Assembly (NCBI GenBank): GCA_023145955.1
Contig: JAGLDA010000164.1
Location: forward strand, 1-24,839
Direction of reading: 5' to 3'
DNA from: Bacteroidales bacterium
Lineage (GTDB): Bacteria; Bacteroidota; Bacteroidia; Bacteroidales; UBA1556
Length of the DNA: 24,839 bases
The translations under genes and the position numbers were made by a program. Shown here one piece after another: positions 14,980-23,726 of this stretch (position 1 is its first letter; the number at the start of each line of letters is the position of its first letter). The notes under the pieces were generated by a model that was not told the DNA's origin, ran no database searches, and was given only the letters and a program-made list of their open reading frames with translations.

Positions 14980-16497
14980 TTATACTCCACCATTGTCCTG
15001 GTCTTCTTCAATAGACATTATCTCTTTATACTCTTCGTCGGAATATCTTCTTATTTTGAAATCGAGGTATGCTACCAATATCGACATAAAAGGACTCACA
15101 ATATTGAAAATTGCATAAGGAAGGTATGCCATTGTAGAAACTCCTAATACAGTAGAGTTTACTGCGCCACAAGTATTCCACGGTACAAGTACTGATGTTA
15201 CTGTTCCTCCATCTTCCAACGACCTACTCAATACTTCTGGTTTTAATCCACGTTTTTTATATACATCAGCAAACATTCTTCCTGGTACTACTACAGATAT
15301 ATACTGCTCTGAGGCTGTAATATTCATAAAAATACTTGTTGCCACTGTAGATGCTACAAGTGAACCTGTAGATTTTGCTTTTTCAATAATAGCACTAGCT
15401 ATTCGAACTAATAGTCCAGCAGATTCCATTACTCCACTAAATGCCATTGCGATAATGATAAGCCATATTGTATCTAGCATGCCAGCCATTCCACCTGTTG
15501 ACAAAAGGCTGTTAACACTCTCGTTGCCAGTATGTATTGTGCTACTACCAAACCATGAGGTTGCTGTTACCACATAAGCCTTAACATAATATGGTACCTG
15601 CATGTCTATTAATCCTCCATGAGATATTCGTTGGTATGTGTCTACAATAACTTCACTCTGAAACACTATTGCAGCAATAGTAGCTGTTAGTGCACCAATG
15701 AAAAGTGCTACCAGTGGTGATACTTTTTTTATTATAACAAATATTAAAATTGCAGGAACTAATAGTAACCACGGTGTTATTACAAATCTGGATTCTATGG
15801 CAGCTTTTAAAGCTTCAATTTCGCTAGGCTCAACGGCTGCATCATGATTAAATCCTAATACTAAAAATACTATTAATGTAATTGTTAATGTAGGAATGGT
15901 AGTATATAGCATATATTTAATATGTGTAAAAAGATCTGTACCTGCCATGGCTGGAGCTAGATTAGTGGTATCAGAAAGAGGAGAGAGCTTATCTCCAAAA
16001 TATGCTCCTGAAATAATTGCTCCAGAAACCATTGCCGGAGAAAATCCTAGAGCAGTACCAATTCCCAACAATGCAACGCCTATGGTTGCAATAGTTGACC
16101 ACGAACTACCAATAGATATAGCTATTATTGCACTTATTAATACTGTGGCAAAAAGAAAAATGTTTGGGTTAAGAATTTCTAATCCGTAGATTATAAGCAT
16201 TGGCACTACGCCACTTATCATCCACGTTCCCGAAAGGGCTCCTATGAGTAATAATATAAGTATTGATGGCATTGCATCACCAATATTCTTTACAATAGAT
16301 TTCTCCATTGTTTCAAAAGAAATGCCCAAATATGCAGCTACTATACCGGCCACGGCTGTAGCTATTATTAGTGCTAATTGGTTTGGTCCACCAAGGCTTT
16401 CGTCTCCCCAAATATTAATATTTAAGGCAAGGAATATTATTAAAATTATTATAGGTAATAGTGCCAATAGGAAACTTGGCTTTTTTATTTTAGTCAT
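14980..16497 (-). CDS. nhaC: Na+/H+ antiporter NhaC family
   Basis: A 505-residue inner-membrane protein with about eleven to twelve hydrophobic segments. The NhaC family signature is clear in SGAIISGAYFGDKLSPLSDTTNLAPAMAGTDLFTHIKYM (around 160-195), together with the WSTIATIGVALLGIG segment before it and GGTVTSVLVPWNTCGA near the C-terminus. NhaC antiporters exchange internal Na+ for external H+ for pH and sodium homeostasis; some relatives exchange malate and lactate instead, so the exact substrate is not fixed. A full TTTG/TATCTTTG promoter lies about 72 bp upstream. The gene is monocistronic. Confidence 0.9.
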   Translation of the reverse strand: MTKIKKPSFLLALLPIIILIIFLALNINIWGDESLGGPNQLALIIATAVAGIVAAYLGISFETMEKSIVKNIGDAMPSILILLLIGALSGTWMISGVVPMLIIYGLEILNPNIFLFATVLISAIIAISIGSSWSTIATIGVALLGIGTALGFSPAMVSGAIISGAYFGDKLSPLSDTTNLAPAMAGTDLFTHIKYMLYTTIPTLTITLIVFLVLGFNHDAAVEPSEIEALKAAIESRFVITPWLLLVPAILIFVIIKKVSPLVALFIGALTATIAAIVFQSEVIVDTYQRISHGGLIDMQVPYYVKAYVVTATSWFGSSTIHTGNESVNSLLSTGGMAGMLDTIWLIIIAMAFSGVMESAGLLVRIASAIIEKAKSTGSLVASTVATSIFMNITASEQYISVVVPGRMFADVYKKRGLKPEVLSRSLEDGGTVTSVLVPWNTCGAVNSTVLGVSTMAYLPYAIFNIVSPFMSILVAYLDFKIRRYSDEEYKEIMSIEEDQDNGGV

Positions 16498-16568
16498 ATT
16501 TTATCCTGCTTTTGTTTGAACGTATTAGAGTTTATAAGTTTTAAATTATTCTATTTTTTAAAACTTAG

Positions 16569-16596
16569 CAAAGATATTAATAAAAGTGTATTCAAA
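16569..16596 (-). promoter_or_regulatory. Full Bacteroidota promoter for nhaC
   Basis: On the minus strand, -33 TTTG (16596-16593) and -7 TATCTTTG (16576-16569) are separated by 16 bp, identical to the spacing of the promoter at 9134-9161. The predicted leader is about 65 nt. Confidence 0.7.
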
Positions 16597-16696
16597 GATT
16601 TTATGCTAAATCGCAAAAAAAGTAATGTAAAATATAGTTAATCAGTGATATATAGGCTTTGTATTAGTTTTGTAATAGTTAAACTATTGTAAAAAA

Positions 16697-17731
16697 TTAC
16701 TTGGCTTTATTTTGCATTGCTTTAGTACTCAACAACCCACAAGCAGCATCAATATCTTGTCCTCGCGAAGCACGTATTGTTGTAATTATACCTTTTTCTT
16801 TCAGGTTGTTCTGAAATTCATAAAGACTCTTATCACTGGTTGTTCCAAATTTGCTATCTGGTATTTCGTGAAATCGAATTAAATTTATTCTAGATTTTAG
16901 ACCATTAAGTAGGCTTGCAATTTTATTTACATGCTTTTGTGAATGATTAAGTCCTTCAAATACAATATATTCAAATGATACTCTTCTTTGCCCATCCCAA
17001 TCGTGGCGTTTTAGTTCTACCACTATATCAGCAATAGGGTTTGCGCTTTGAACAGGCATAATATCCTTACGTTCGTCGCTAAAAGGATTATGCATACTAA
17101 TTGCTAGATTAGCTTTAGATTTTTCCATAAAAACTTTCATTGCGGAAATAACACCAATAGTAGAAACCGTAATTCGTCGTGGGCTCATTTGCATTCCCCA
17201 GTCTGATGTTAAAATTTCTAGGCTTTTAAGTACTTCTTCAAGATTATCTAATGGTTCGCCCATGCCCATATACACAATATTGCTTACGTTATGCCATTCG
17301 GGCAATGAGCGCAATTGATTTACAATATCGGCAGCACTAAGGTTGCCATTGAAATGCTGACGGCCAGTCATGCAAAATTCGCATGCCATCTTACAGCCCA
17401 CCTGCGACGAAACACATAGTGTATTGCGTTTTCCATCAGCAGGAATATATGCTGCTTCTATAAAATTTCCCGATTCGCTAGTAAAAAGATACTTCTTTGT
17501 GCCATCATTGGATGCCTGTTCACTTATTGGTGCTTTAGTACCAAAAGTATACTTTTCGTTAAGAGTTGTTCTTGCTTTTTTAGATAAATTATGCATCTCA
17601 TCAATGCTGCTTATATCTTTTTTATATAGCCAGTCTGCAATCTGACTTGCAGTAAACTTAGGCAAGCCTATAGTTAAAACTATTGCTTTTAATTCGTCTA
17701 ATGTTTTCCCAAATAAGTTCTCTTTTGTCAT
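16697..17731 (-). CDS. rlmN: 23S rRNA (adenine-C2503)/tRNA (A37) methyltransferase RlmN
   Basis: Radical-SAM enzyme that methylates C2 of A2503 in 23S rRNA and A37 in some tRNAs. The 344 residues carry the CxxxCxxC iron-sulfur motif at Cys113/117/120 (GCKMACEFCMTG). The GEPLDN motif lies near 160, and Cys331 in RGQDIDAACGLLS matches the methyl-carrying cysteine that distinguishes RlmN. Length is normal. Cfr, which modifies C8 and confers resistance, is the related alternative, but sequence and context fit housekeeping RlmN. It lies 7 bp after the GT2 gene and is probably co-transcribed with it. Confidence 0.96.
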   Translation of the reverse strand: MTKENLFGKTLDELKAIVLTIGLPKFTASQIADWLYKKDISSIDEMHNLSKKARTTLNEKYTFGTKAPISEQASNDGTKKYLFTSESGNFIEAAYIPADGKRNTLCVSSQVGCKMACEFCMTGRQHFNGNLSAADIVNQLRSLPEWHNVSNIVYMGMGEPLDNLEEVLKSLEILTSDWGMQMSPRRITVSTIGVISAMKVFMEKSKANLAISMHNPFSDERKDIMPVQSANPIADIVVELKRHDWDGQRRVSFEYIVFEGLNHSQKHVNKIASLLNGLKSRINLIRFHEIPDSKFGTTSDKSLYEFQNNLKEKGIITTIRASRGQDIDAACGLLSTKAMQNKAK

Positions 17732-17738
17732 GATATGG

Positions 17739-18470
17739 TTATGCTTTTTTACTCCAAATATTATACTTTAGAATACTATAAATAGCTCTTACTCCGTCTT
17801 TCCATCCAATCTTTTTTCCTTCTTCAAATGTGCGGCCATAATAGCTAATACCTACTTCATAAATTCTTATATTCTCTATTCGAGAGATTTTTGCAGTAAC
17901 CTCTGGCTCAAAGCCAAATCTGTTTTCTTTAAGTTTAATGCCTTGTATAATATCGGTACGGAAAAGCTTATAGCAAGTTTCCATATCCGTAAGGTTTAAA
18001 TTTGTAAATGCGTTAGAAATTGTAGTCAAAAACTTATTTCCTATGCTATGCCAAAAGAATAAAATTCGGTGAGGCTTACTGCCCATAAAACGAGATCCAT
18101 AAACTACATCTGCAAAGCCTTTTACAATAGGCTTTAGTAGGATATTATACTCTTCGGGGTCATATTCTAAATCGGCATCTTGAATTATTAAATAGTCACC
18201 TGTGGCTTTCTCAATTCCAGTATGTAAAGCGGCACCTTTTCCTTTGTTTTTTTTATGAGAAAAAAGTTGTAATCCATCATCTGGATTGGTTGCAATATAT
18301 TCTTTTAAAACACTTTCACTATTATCACTGCTGGCATCATTTACAAGAATAACTTCTTTTTGTATGCCTTCAATAAGCTCAACTTTTTTTACTAAATTAA
18401 GTATCTCGTGAATGGTTCTTTCCTCGTTATATACTGGTATTATTATGGATAACTTCTTTACTATGCCCAT
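17739..18470 (-). CDS. GT2 family glycosyltransferase (DPM1-like)
   Basis: A 243-residue GT-A fold enzyme. Motifs are LSIIIPVYNEERTI (7-20), VNDASSDNS (43-51), NKGKGAALHTGIEKATG (75-91), QDADLEYDPEEY (97-108) with metal-binding Asp98/Asp100, and GFEPEVTAK (186-194). This set is typical of dolichyl/polyprenyl-phosphate mannose or glucose synthases (DPM1, GtrB). Unlike GtrB it has no C-terminal membrane segments, so it would be soluble or peripheral. It could make a polyprenyl-phosphate sugar donor for GT-C enzymes such as the GT39-like protein at 9194, but the two are 7 kb apart and this is only inference. A TATTTTTG -7 element lies 37 bp upstream. Confidence 0.87.
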   Translation of the reverse strand: MGIVKKLSIIIPVYNEERTIHEILNLVKKVELIEGIQKEVILVNDASSDNSESVLKEYIATNPDDGLQLFSHKKNKGKGAALHTGIEKATGDYLIIQDADLEYDPEEYNILLKPIVKGFADVVYGSRFMGSKPHRILFFWHSIGNKFLTTISNAFTNLNLTDMETCYKLFRTDIIQGIKLKENRFGFEPEVTAKISRIENIRIYEVGISYYGRTFEEGKKIGWKDGVRAIYSILKYNIWSKKA

Positions 18471-18506
18471 TTTGTGTGCTTTTTTGGATTAGTATTTAAT
18501 ATGGTA

Positions 18507-18514
18507 CAAAAATA
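18507..18514 (-). promoter_or_regulatory. -7 element (TATTTTTG) for the GT2-rlmN pair
   Basis: Perfect minus-strand TAnnTTTG, 37 bp upstream of the GT2 start codon; no -33 TTTG visible. Confidence 0.45.
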
Positions 18515-18578
18515 TGGTTTTTATTGCTAGGTTTTCTCTAAATATTAAGAGCTAAGGAGTAACGATATTAATGCTCCT

Positions 18579-19460
18579 TTATATAGTTAATAGTAGAATT
18601 GCACCCATGGCTGTGGCTAGGCCTATATAATTTATTCTGGTAAGTTTTTCTTTAAAAACTAGAACTCCAATTATGGCTGAAAGACTTACAATGCCAATAT
18701 TAAAAACAGGAAAGAATACTGAGCTCTCAAAATATCCCATAGCTTTAAACATTGAAAAAGCACTAAATGAATTTAATATTCCTAACGAAAATCCTGCAAC
18801 TACATTTTTAAATTCTATCTTCTTTTTCTTAACTATTAAAGGTATTCCAAAAAGAAATAAACTAATAATAAAAGAAATGCTAAATAATGTAGCTAAAAAA
18901 AATAGCTCAGAGTTTAAATCTGAATTTGATATATGGAAATATACTTCTCTAATATATTTAAGAAGAGTGTCATTTATTCCAGAAAAAAAGAAAATTAATA
19001 TAGGTAGGATAATGATTTTGGAATCAACTTTTTCAGTGCTATCCTTTTTAAAAATTAATGCAAATGATAGCATAGCTAGAAATAGTGCAATTATATTTAT
19101 AATGGTAAGGCTTTCGGAATCATGAAGATATGCACCTATTAGTACCGGAATTAGTATTGCCATTTTACTAGATACGGATGTTATTGCCATACCTGCTTTT
19201 TGTGTGCTTAATGCATATAATAAAAAGCTTAATGCAAATAGAAATCCTAAGGCTATACTAGGTATAAACCATGATTGATTAACTATTTCTGAAACTGAAA
19301 TATTACCATCATAAATAGAGAAAGTAAATATTGCTGCAACTAAGTAATTGATAATTAATGCTTGTGAATTATCAATCTTATATATATCAAAAATTCTAAA
19401 GGCTAAAAAAATACTTACAAAAAGTAAGATTGCCGTTATTAATATAAATATCCCCATCAT
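18579..19460 (-). CDS. EamA/DMT family transporter
   Basis: A 293-residue inner-membrane protein with about ten hydrophobic segments arranged as two EamA halves. The second half ends with FPVFNIGIVSLSAIIGVLVFKEKLTRINYIGLATAMGAILLL, the typical EamA finish. Family members export or import small metabolites and the substrate cannot be predicted directly. The start codon overlaps the ribD stop as ATGA (19457-19460), implying translational coupling. Because RibN-type riboflavin transporters belong to this superfamily, a flavin-related substrate is possible but unproven. A second ATG follows immediately (Met2). Confidence 0.85.
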   Translation of the reverse strand: MMGIFILITAILLFVSIFLAFRIFDIYKIDNSQALIINYLVAAIFTFSIYDGNISVSEIVNQSWFIPSIALGFLFALSFLLYALSTQKAGMAITSVSSKMAILIPVLIGAYLHDSESLTIINIIALFLAMLSFALIFKKDSTEKVDSKIIILPILIFFFSGINDTLLKYIREVYFHISNSDLNSELFFLATLFSISFIISLFLFGIPLIVKKKKIEFKNVVAGFSLGILNSFSAFSMFKAMGYFESSVFFPVFNIGIVSLSAIIGVLVFKEKLTRINYIGLATAMGAILLLTI

Positions 19461-20503
19461 TTATTGTTATAAGTAAGAATAGTATCTTTAGAAATTCTAT
19501 GACTAGAGCAGTGTTTTATATTAATTTTAGGAGCAGTAAGTCCTTTGCCGAAAGTTTTATCACCAATTAGTACTCTAGCTTCATCCCATAAATTACTATC
19601 AATAAATCTTTGTAAGGTTTCTTTGCCTCCTTCTACAATTAAACTTTGTATATCTCTGTTATAGAGTTCGTTTAATACTTGGTATATTGCTTTTGAGTTT
19701 TCTTTAATTGCAATGAATTCAGTATTTTCAATATGCATATCTTTAGAATTAGAAAAAACTATAGTGCTAGTAGAACCATCCAAAAGCTTATAATCCTTAC
19801 TAATATCTTTATCTGCTGATAGTAAAATTCTTAATGGGTTTTTGCCACACCATTCTCTAGTATCAAGTTGTGGATTATCATTTAAGAGAGTTCCATTTCC
19901 AATTAGGATTGCACTTTCTTCGCTTCGCCATTTATGAACAGCAACTTTCATTATCGGGTCTGTAATCCAATTTATGCCAATAGCATTGTCTTTTTTTCTA
20001 TCAATATCAATAAATCCATCGAGGGTTTGAGCCCATTTAAGAATTATATGAGGGCGTTTTTTGCTATGAAAATTGAAAAAAGCTTTATTAATATCTAAGC
20101 TTTCCTCTTCTAAAACTCCAACAACAACATCGATACCAGCTTTGCGCATTTTTTCTATTCCCTTGCCTGCAACTTTGGCAAAAGAATCTTGACATCCAAT
20201 TACTACTTTATTAATTTTTTTCTCCACAATAAGGTCGGAGCATGGAGGTGTTTTGCCATGATGAGCACAAGGCTCAAGATTTACATATAATGTTGATTCT
20301 GAAAATAATGATTGATCTTCAACGCTATTAATAGCATTTACCTCTGCATGTGGCTCACCATATTTTTGATGGTATCCCTCACCAATTATTTTACCATTAC
20401 AAACAATTACGCAACCTACCATTGGGTTAGGTTTTACCGTAGCTCTTCCATTAACAGCTAACTGCAAGCATCGGTGCATATATTGTTCGTCCATAGTATT
20501 CAT
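19457..20503 (-). CDS. ribD: Riboflavin biosynthesis protein RibD (deaminase/reductase)
   Basis: Bifunctional enzyme for the second and third steps of riboflavin synthesis. The N-terminal deaminase domain (1-~145) has PNPMVGCVIV (25-34), the zinc site HAEV (52-55), and EPCAHHGKTPPC with Cys79 and Cys88. The C-terminal reductase domain (~150-348) has LKWAQTLDGFI and the VEGG nucleotide-binding motif. Length is normal. Met4 is an alternative start. The ribD stop overlaps the EamA transporter start, and it starts 11 bp after a membrane protein gene ends. No FMN riboswitch (RFN element) was recognised upstream of the operon, and no other rib gene is in the window. Confidence 0.95.
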   Translation of the reverse strand: MNTMDEQYMHRCLQLAVNGRATVKPNPMVGCVIVCNGKIIGEGYHQKYGEPHAEVNAINSVEDQSLFSESTLYVNLEPCAHHGKTPPCSDLIVEKKINKVVIGCQDSFAKVAGKGIEKMRKAGIDVVVGVLEEESLDINKAFFNFHSKKRPHIILKWAQTLDGFIDIDRKKDNAIGINWITDPIMKVAVHKWRSEESAILIGNGTLLNDNPQLDTREWCGKNPLRILLSADKDISKDYKLLDGSTSTIVFSNSKDMHIENTEFIAIKENSKAIYQVLNELYNRDIQSLIVEGGKETLQRFIDSNLWDEARVLIGDKTFGKGLTAPKINIKHCSSHRISKDTILTYNNK

Positions 20504-20514
20504 AATTGTATATT

Positions 20515-21195
20515 TTATCTAAAATGACTAAAGTCGTTATGAGAATCATTATGAGAATAGTTTGTTTCTTCTTCAAATCCATAAATATCTTCATAAGCCA
20601 CTAGAACAATAGCGTAGGAGAGAGGTAAAGTGAATAATACACCTACTCCAAGAGCTAAAAGCCCCATTATATTTATTCCTAATATAATAGCTCCAAAAAG
20701 TAAAGCATTCCAAAAATTCTTCATTATAATAATTCGGCTACTTTCCATTGCTCTCCAGTATGTTAGATTGCCAAAAACCACTAATGGCATTGCAAAAAGA
20801 TAAATTATAGCAATAAATATTGCTGGTACATAGTAAAGTGCAAAACCTATAGTAGTAAGAAGATTCACCATCATAAATACTAACATTGTTGGAACAAAAT
20901 TCTTAAACCCTTCAAAAAGGTCATTTATTGAAATAGGCTGATCATCAATTATTTTTTTTATTGTAATATAATATCCTGCCGATATGGGTCCAGAAACCAG
21001 CATCTGTACTATTTGTCCTATTGCTGGATTTACTAATAGTAGAAACATGGACCCTAAATATAGTGTTGTGAATGCCACTAATATTTTCCAATGAGGCTTT
21101 ACAAGTGATAGAGCTCTTTGCACATAATATGCAATATTGAAGTAGTATCCATTATTTGCTAATTCTTTAGCCTTTTCTGTTGTAAAATTTTGCAT
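20515..21195 (-). CDS. YciC/DUF975-like integral membrane protein
   Basis: A 226-residue protein with about five to six hydrophobic segments. The order is a soluble start, paired membrane helices, a loop (KKIIDDQPISINDLFEGFKNF), more helices, and a final LLALGVGVLFTLPLSYAIVLVAYEDIYG segment. This resembles the membrane proteins grouped as YciC/DUF975/DUF4013, whose members share a glycine-containing helix followed by a TxP-type turn. The function is unknown. It is the first gene of the apparent operon with ribD and the EamA transporter. The C-terminal tail is rich in Asn, His, Ser and Asp, with an NDSHNDFSHF stretch that might bind metal, though this is only a compositional observation. Confidence 0.6.
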   Translation of the reverse strand: MQNFTTEKAKELANNGYYFNIAYYVQRALSLVKPHWKILVAFTTLYLGSMFLLLVNPAIGQIVQMLVSGPISAGYYITIKKIIDDQPISINDLFEGFKNFVPTMLVFMMVNLLTTIGFALYYVPAIFIAIIYLFAMPLVVFGNLTYWRAMESSRIIIMKNFWNALLFGAIILGINIMGLLALGVGVLFTLPLSYAIVLVAYEDIYGFEEETNYSHNDSHNDFSHFR

Positions 21196-21215
21196 TATAT
21201 CGTTAAGTATTATTC

Positions 21216-21262
21216 AAAAAAAAGTGAATAATAAAAAGCTATGGCCTTTATAATTCACTTTT
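21216..21262 (-). terminator. Probable terminator of the rubrerythrin-like gene
   Basis: The arms AAAAGTGAAT (21220-21229) and ATTCACTTTT (21253-21262) pair perfectly over 10 bp, with a partly pairing inner region. Read on the minus strand the stem is followed by eight T residues, in the right place after the gene ending at 21297. Confidence 0.7.
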
Positions 21263-21296
21263 ATATTTTTATTTAAATTATCTTGCTAGGATGAAC

Positions 21297-21755
21297 CTAA
21301 TTGTCTTTCAAAATATGCTCATCATACTCAGTCTCAAACTGTAATTTATGATTTGCCTCCTCAAAAGCCAAGTTTTTAAATATGCTTTTCAGTTCTTCAT
21401 TTGGAGCCATTGCTGCTAGATTATTGTATAATTTATAAGCTGCTTTTTCTCTTTTCATGGCTATTATTAAAGTGTCTTGATACGACATATCAGAACTAGA
21501 TTTAACACTTACCAAATAATCAGAAATTTTTAGATCAAGAACCTCTTTTGGGTTTTCGTTATTAAAAACACCTTCTTTCTTAATGTTTTGAAGTTTTATT
21601 TTATGTCCCATTTCTTCTTTTACAAAGTCTAGGAATATTTGCTTCAAATCATTGCTTTTTGCATTTTTTGCCAGCTTGCTATAAAAGTCAACAGCTATTT
21701 GCTCTTGCTCAATTGCAAAATCCAATGTTTCGTTTATTGAATTAAAATATTTCAT
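21297..21755 (-). CDS. Rubrerythrin-like (ferritin-like) diiron protein
   Basis: A 152-residue four-helix protein. Diiron ligands appear twice in the expected pattern: Glu18 region (AIEQEQIAVDFY) with ExxH at Glu48-His51 (EEMGH), then Glu103 (MKREKAAYKLY) with ExxH at Glu133-His136 (FEEANH). There is no C-terminal rubredoxin domain (no CxxC pairs), so it is an erythrin-only member of the family. Such proteins commonly reduce hydrogen peroxide or sense/store iron in anaerobes; the electron donor is not evident here. A TATTTTTG element lies 52 bp upstream and a terminator follows, so it is probably monocistronic within the redox cluster. Confidence 0.82.
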   Translation of the reverse strand: MKYFNSINETLDFAIEQEQIAVDFYSKLAKNAKSNDLKQIFLDFVKEEMGHKIKLQNIKKEGVFNNENPKEVLDLKISDYLVSVKSSSDMSYQDTLIIAMKREKAAYKLYNNLAAMAPNEELKSIFKNLAFEEANHKLQFETEYDEHILKDN

Positions 21756-21806
21756 AATCTAAGAGTTTTTTTAAGTTTAATTATTTTTTCTTTACTTAGT
21801 GTTAGC

Positions 21807-21814
21807 AAAAATAC
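21807..21814 (-). promoter_or_regulatory. -7 element (TATTTTTG) for the rubrerythrin-like gene
   Basis: Perfect minus-strand TAnnTTTG, 52 bp upstream of the start codon. Confidence 0.5.
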
Positions 21815-21884
21815 TCTATATACTTGAGTCTTTGAATAATAAAGCTCCAAAGACAATGTTTTTGAGTTTTCTTGCAAATACTAC

Positions 21885-22694
21885 TTAGAATTTCTCTGCG
21901 TGAATTTGCCCCTCAGGATTTTTCTTCTTATGCCATTCTGAAAAACCATCTACTTCCATAGCAGTTTCCATATCAGCAATCATTCTAGGATTTCCGCAAA
22001 GGAAAATATCGGTATTCTCTGGCATAGGTTTAAAGCCCCATGTTTTTTCCATGATGCCTTTATTCCACATATCTTGAATAAAATCTACATGCCCATTCCA
22101 CTTAGTCATCTCTTGATCAGGAGCCGTAATTGTAGGTATATATTTGAAATCAGAATTTATGGATTGTAAAAGATCTAACTCCGACGAATAACCTAAGTCC
22201 CAAGAGTTTGCAGCACCATGAATAACAGCTATTTTCCCTGTTCTTTTAAGAGCATCGCTTCTGAGCATACTCATATATGGTGCAACTCCTGTGCCTGTAG
22301 CCACAAGTACAATATTTCTTTCTGGAGAAATTTGGTCAATGGTAAACATCCCAACAAACTTTTTACCAACACCTATTCTATCGCCAATTTTTAGACTAAA
22401 CAAACGTGATGTTAATGAGCCAGAATGTACTAATGTAATATAGAACTCAAGAAATTCTTTAGTCCTAGAGCTAGAGGCTATAGAATATGCTCTTCTTATC
22501 ATCTTATCATCAGCAATATCTTCAAACTCAGGAGTTGACTCAGCGCATCGTGGAGTGCCTCCAGGAAGTGCTAAAGCACAAAATTGACCCGCCTTAAAAT
22601 CAGGAAGATCCCAACCATCAGGAGCAATTCTGAAAACCTTCATTGTTGGCGATACTTGTATAATTTGTGTTATAATTCCGTTTAATTCATCCAT
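21885..22694 (-). CDS. fpr: Ferredoxin/flavodoxin-NADP+ reductase
   Basis: A 269-residue FAD-containing reductase that moves electrons between NADPH and ferredoxin or flavodoxin. The FAD motif RRAYSIASS (67-75) and GSLTSRLF (92-99) are followed by the NADP-binding motif VATGTGVAPYMSML (131-144) and LCGNPRMI near 232. The end is unlike the aromatic EKYW end of E. coli Fpr (here HAEKF). It follows the DHOD-like gene by 36 bp on the same strand. A pairing analogous to PyrD-PyrK is possible, but PyrK carries a Cys-bound 2Fe-2S cluster and this protein has no such cysteine cluster. Confidence 0.88.
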   Translation of the reverse strand: MDELNGIITQIIQVSPTMKVFRIAPDGWDLPDFKAGQFCALALPGGTPRCAESTPEFEDIADDKMIRRAYSIASSSRTKEFLEFYITLVHSGSLTSRLFSLKIGDRIGVGKKFVGMFTIDQISPERNIVLVATGTGVAPYMSMLRSDALKRTGKIAVIHGAANSWDLGYSSELDLLQSINSDFKYIPTITAPDQEMTKWNGHVDFIQDMWNKGIMEKTWGFKPMPENTDIFLCGNPRMIADMETAMEVDGFSEWHKKKNPEGQIHAEKF

Positions 22695-22730
22695 TATTTT
22701 TGTTCTTTATTATATATTTTTCTAAAACGA

Positions 22731-23714
22731 TTATTCTATACTTCCGTAATGTTTCATAAATTGAATTCTTTCAAAAGCAATAGTGTTTGCATCATTATTG
22801 AAAGCCATTTTCCCTCTATAATCTTCAAGATTATTATATGAGTTCTTCTCCATCCATTTTGTCATATCATCTAGCATTACTTGAATTTGCTCAGTGCCAT
22901 TCTTATATAATGTTGATGCTATTTGAACGTTATTTGCTCCTGCAAGTATTTGCTTAACAACGTCTGCTCCTGTATGTACTCCTGTAGTAGCCGATATTGG
23001 AGTTTCAATTTTACTGCTCATTATTGCTACCCAACGTAATGATGTGGAGATATCTGCAGAAGTAGTAAATACTCCTGTTGTAGTAATATCCATTTTGTCA
23101 ATATCAATATCTGGCTGAAAATATTTATTGAACATTACAATACCATCTACAAAACCACTCCAGCTAATTTTCTTAATTAAGTTGGCCAAGCCAGCTGAAT
23201 ATGTAGTGATTTTTACTGCAATTGGTAGGTTAGTACTTCTACGAACTTTTTCAAGAATTTGAAAATACTTTTCTTCATTCTCGGCACTGCTAATCTCATC
23301 GTCTGATGGGAGTACGCCAATATTTAATTCTAGTGCATCTGCTCCCGCATCTTCAATTTCTTTAGTGAATGAAGTCCATTCTCTATCTGTAATACAGTTT
23401 ATTGAAGCAATAATTGGAATGTCTATCTCTGCTTTAGCATTTCTAATTAATGTTGTATAGTCAGAAAGTTTGCTGCTACGCATATGTTCAGTAATATAGT
23501 CGTGTACATCTGTACCATAACTTTGGTCTAAAGAGATGTTCTGGGCTGCTTCTGCTAATATTTGCTCTTCAAAAAGTGATTTTAGTACAATAGCTCCCGC
23601 GCCATCATGGGCTAATTTTTTAATAGAATTTAAGCTGCTCGATAATCCTGAACTAGCTACAATAATTGGATTCTTTAGCTTTAAGCCTAGGTATTCTGTT
23701 TGTAAATTTACCAT
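22731..23714 (-). CDS. Dihydroorotate dehydrogenase-like flavoprotein
   Basis: A 327-residue predicted FMN TIM barrel related to dihydroorotate dehydrogenase (class 1). Shared elements are YLGLKLKNPIIVASSG (8-23), Lys45 in IVLKS, LELNIG (128-133), Lys168 in VKIT, and the FMN phosphate site TTGVHTGADVVKQILAGANNVQIAS (243-267). The catalytic loop of true class 1 enzymes (LNLSCPN) reads LNIGVLPSDDE here, so the active-site Cys is missing. Pyrimidine synthesis is therefore unlikely, and the substrate is unknown. It is 12 bp after ferritin and 36 bp before the FNR gene, within one probable operon. Confidence 0.85.
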   Translation of the reverse strand: MVNLQTEYLGLKLKNPIIVASSGLSSSLNSIKKLAHDGAGAIVLKSLFEEQILAEAAQNISLDQSYGTDVHDYITEHMRSSKLSDYTTLIRNAKAEIDIPIIASINCITDREWTSFTKEIEDAGADALELNIGVLPSDDEISSAENEEKYFQILEKVRRSTNLPIAVKITTYSAGLANLIKKISWSGFVDGIVMFNKYFQPDIDIDKMDITTTGVFTTSADISTSLRWVAIMSSKIETPISATTGVHTGADVVKQILAGANNVQIASTLYKNGTEQIQVMLDDMTKWMEKNSYNNLEDYRGKMAFNNDANTIAFERIQFMKHYGSIE

Positions 23715-23726
23715 TTTATTCGTTTT

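Noticed and set aside
16674..16688. AATAGTT/AACTATT palindrome after rlmN as terminator
   Set aside because: The 7-bp AT-rich stem has a one-base centre and no T-tract on the transcribed strand; it is likely chance in this AT-rich gap.
16697..17731. Cfr resistance methyltransferase
   Set aside because: The sequence and length fit housekeeping RlmN, and the gene is in a normal chromosomal pair with no mobile element nearby.
18553..18581. Hairpin (AAGGAG...CTCCTT) as terminator of the EamA gene
   Set aside because: The stem is only 6 bp with a 14-nt loop, overlaps the stop codon and is not followed by a T-tract on the minus strand.
21196..21296. FMN riboswitch upstream of the operon containing ribD
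   Set aside because: The gap is 101 bp, AT-rich, and is explained by a terminator hairpin; no RFN-type conserved segments were seen.
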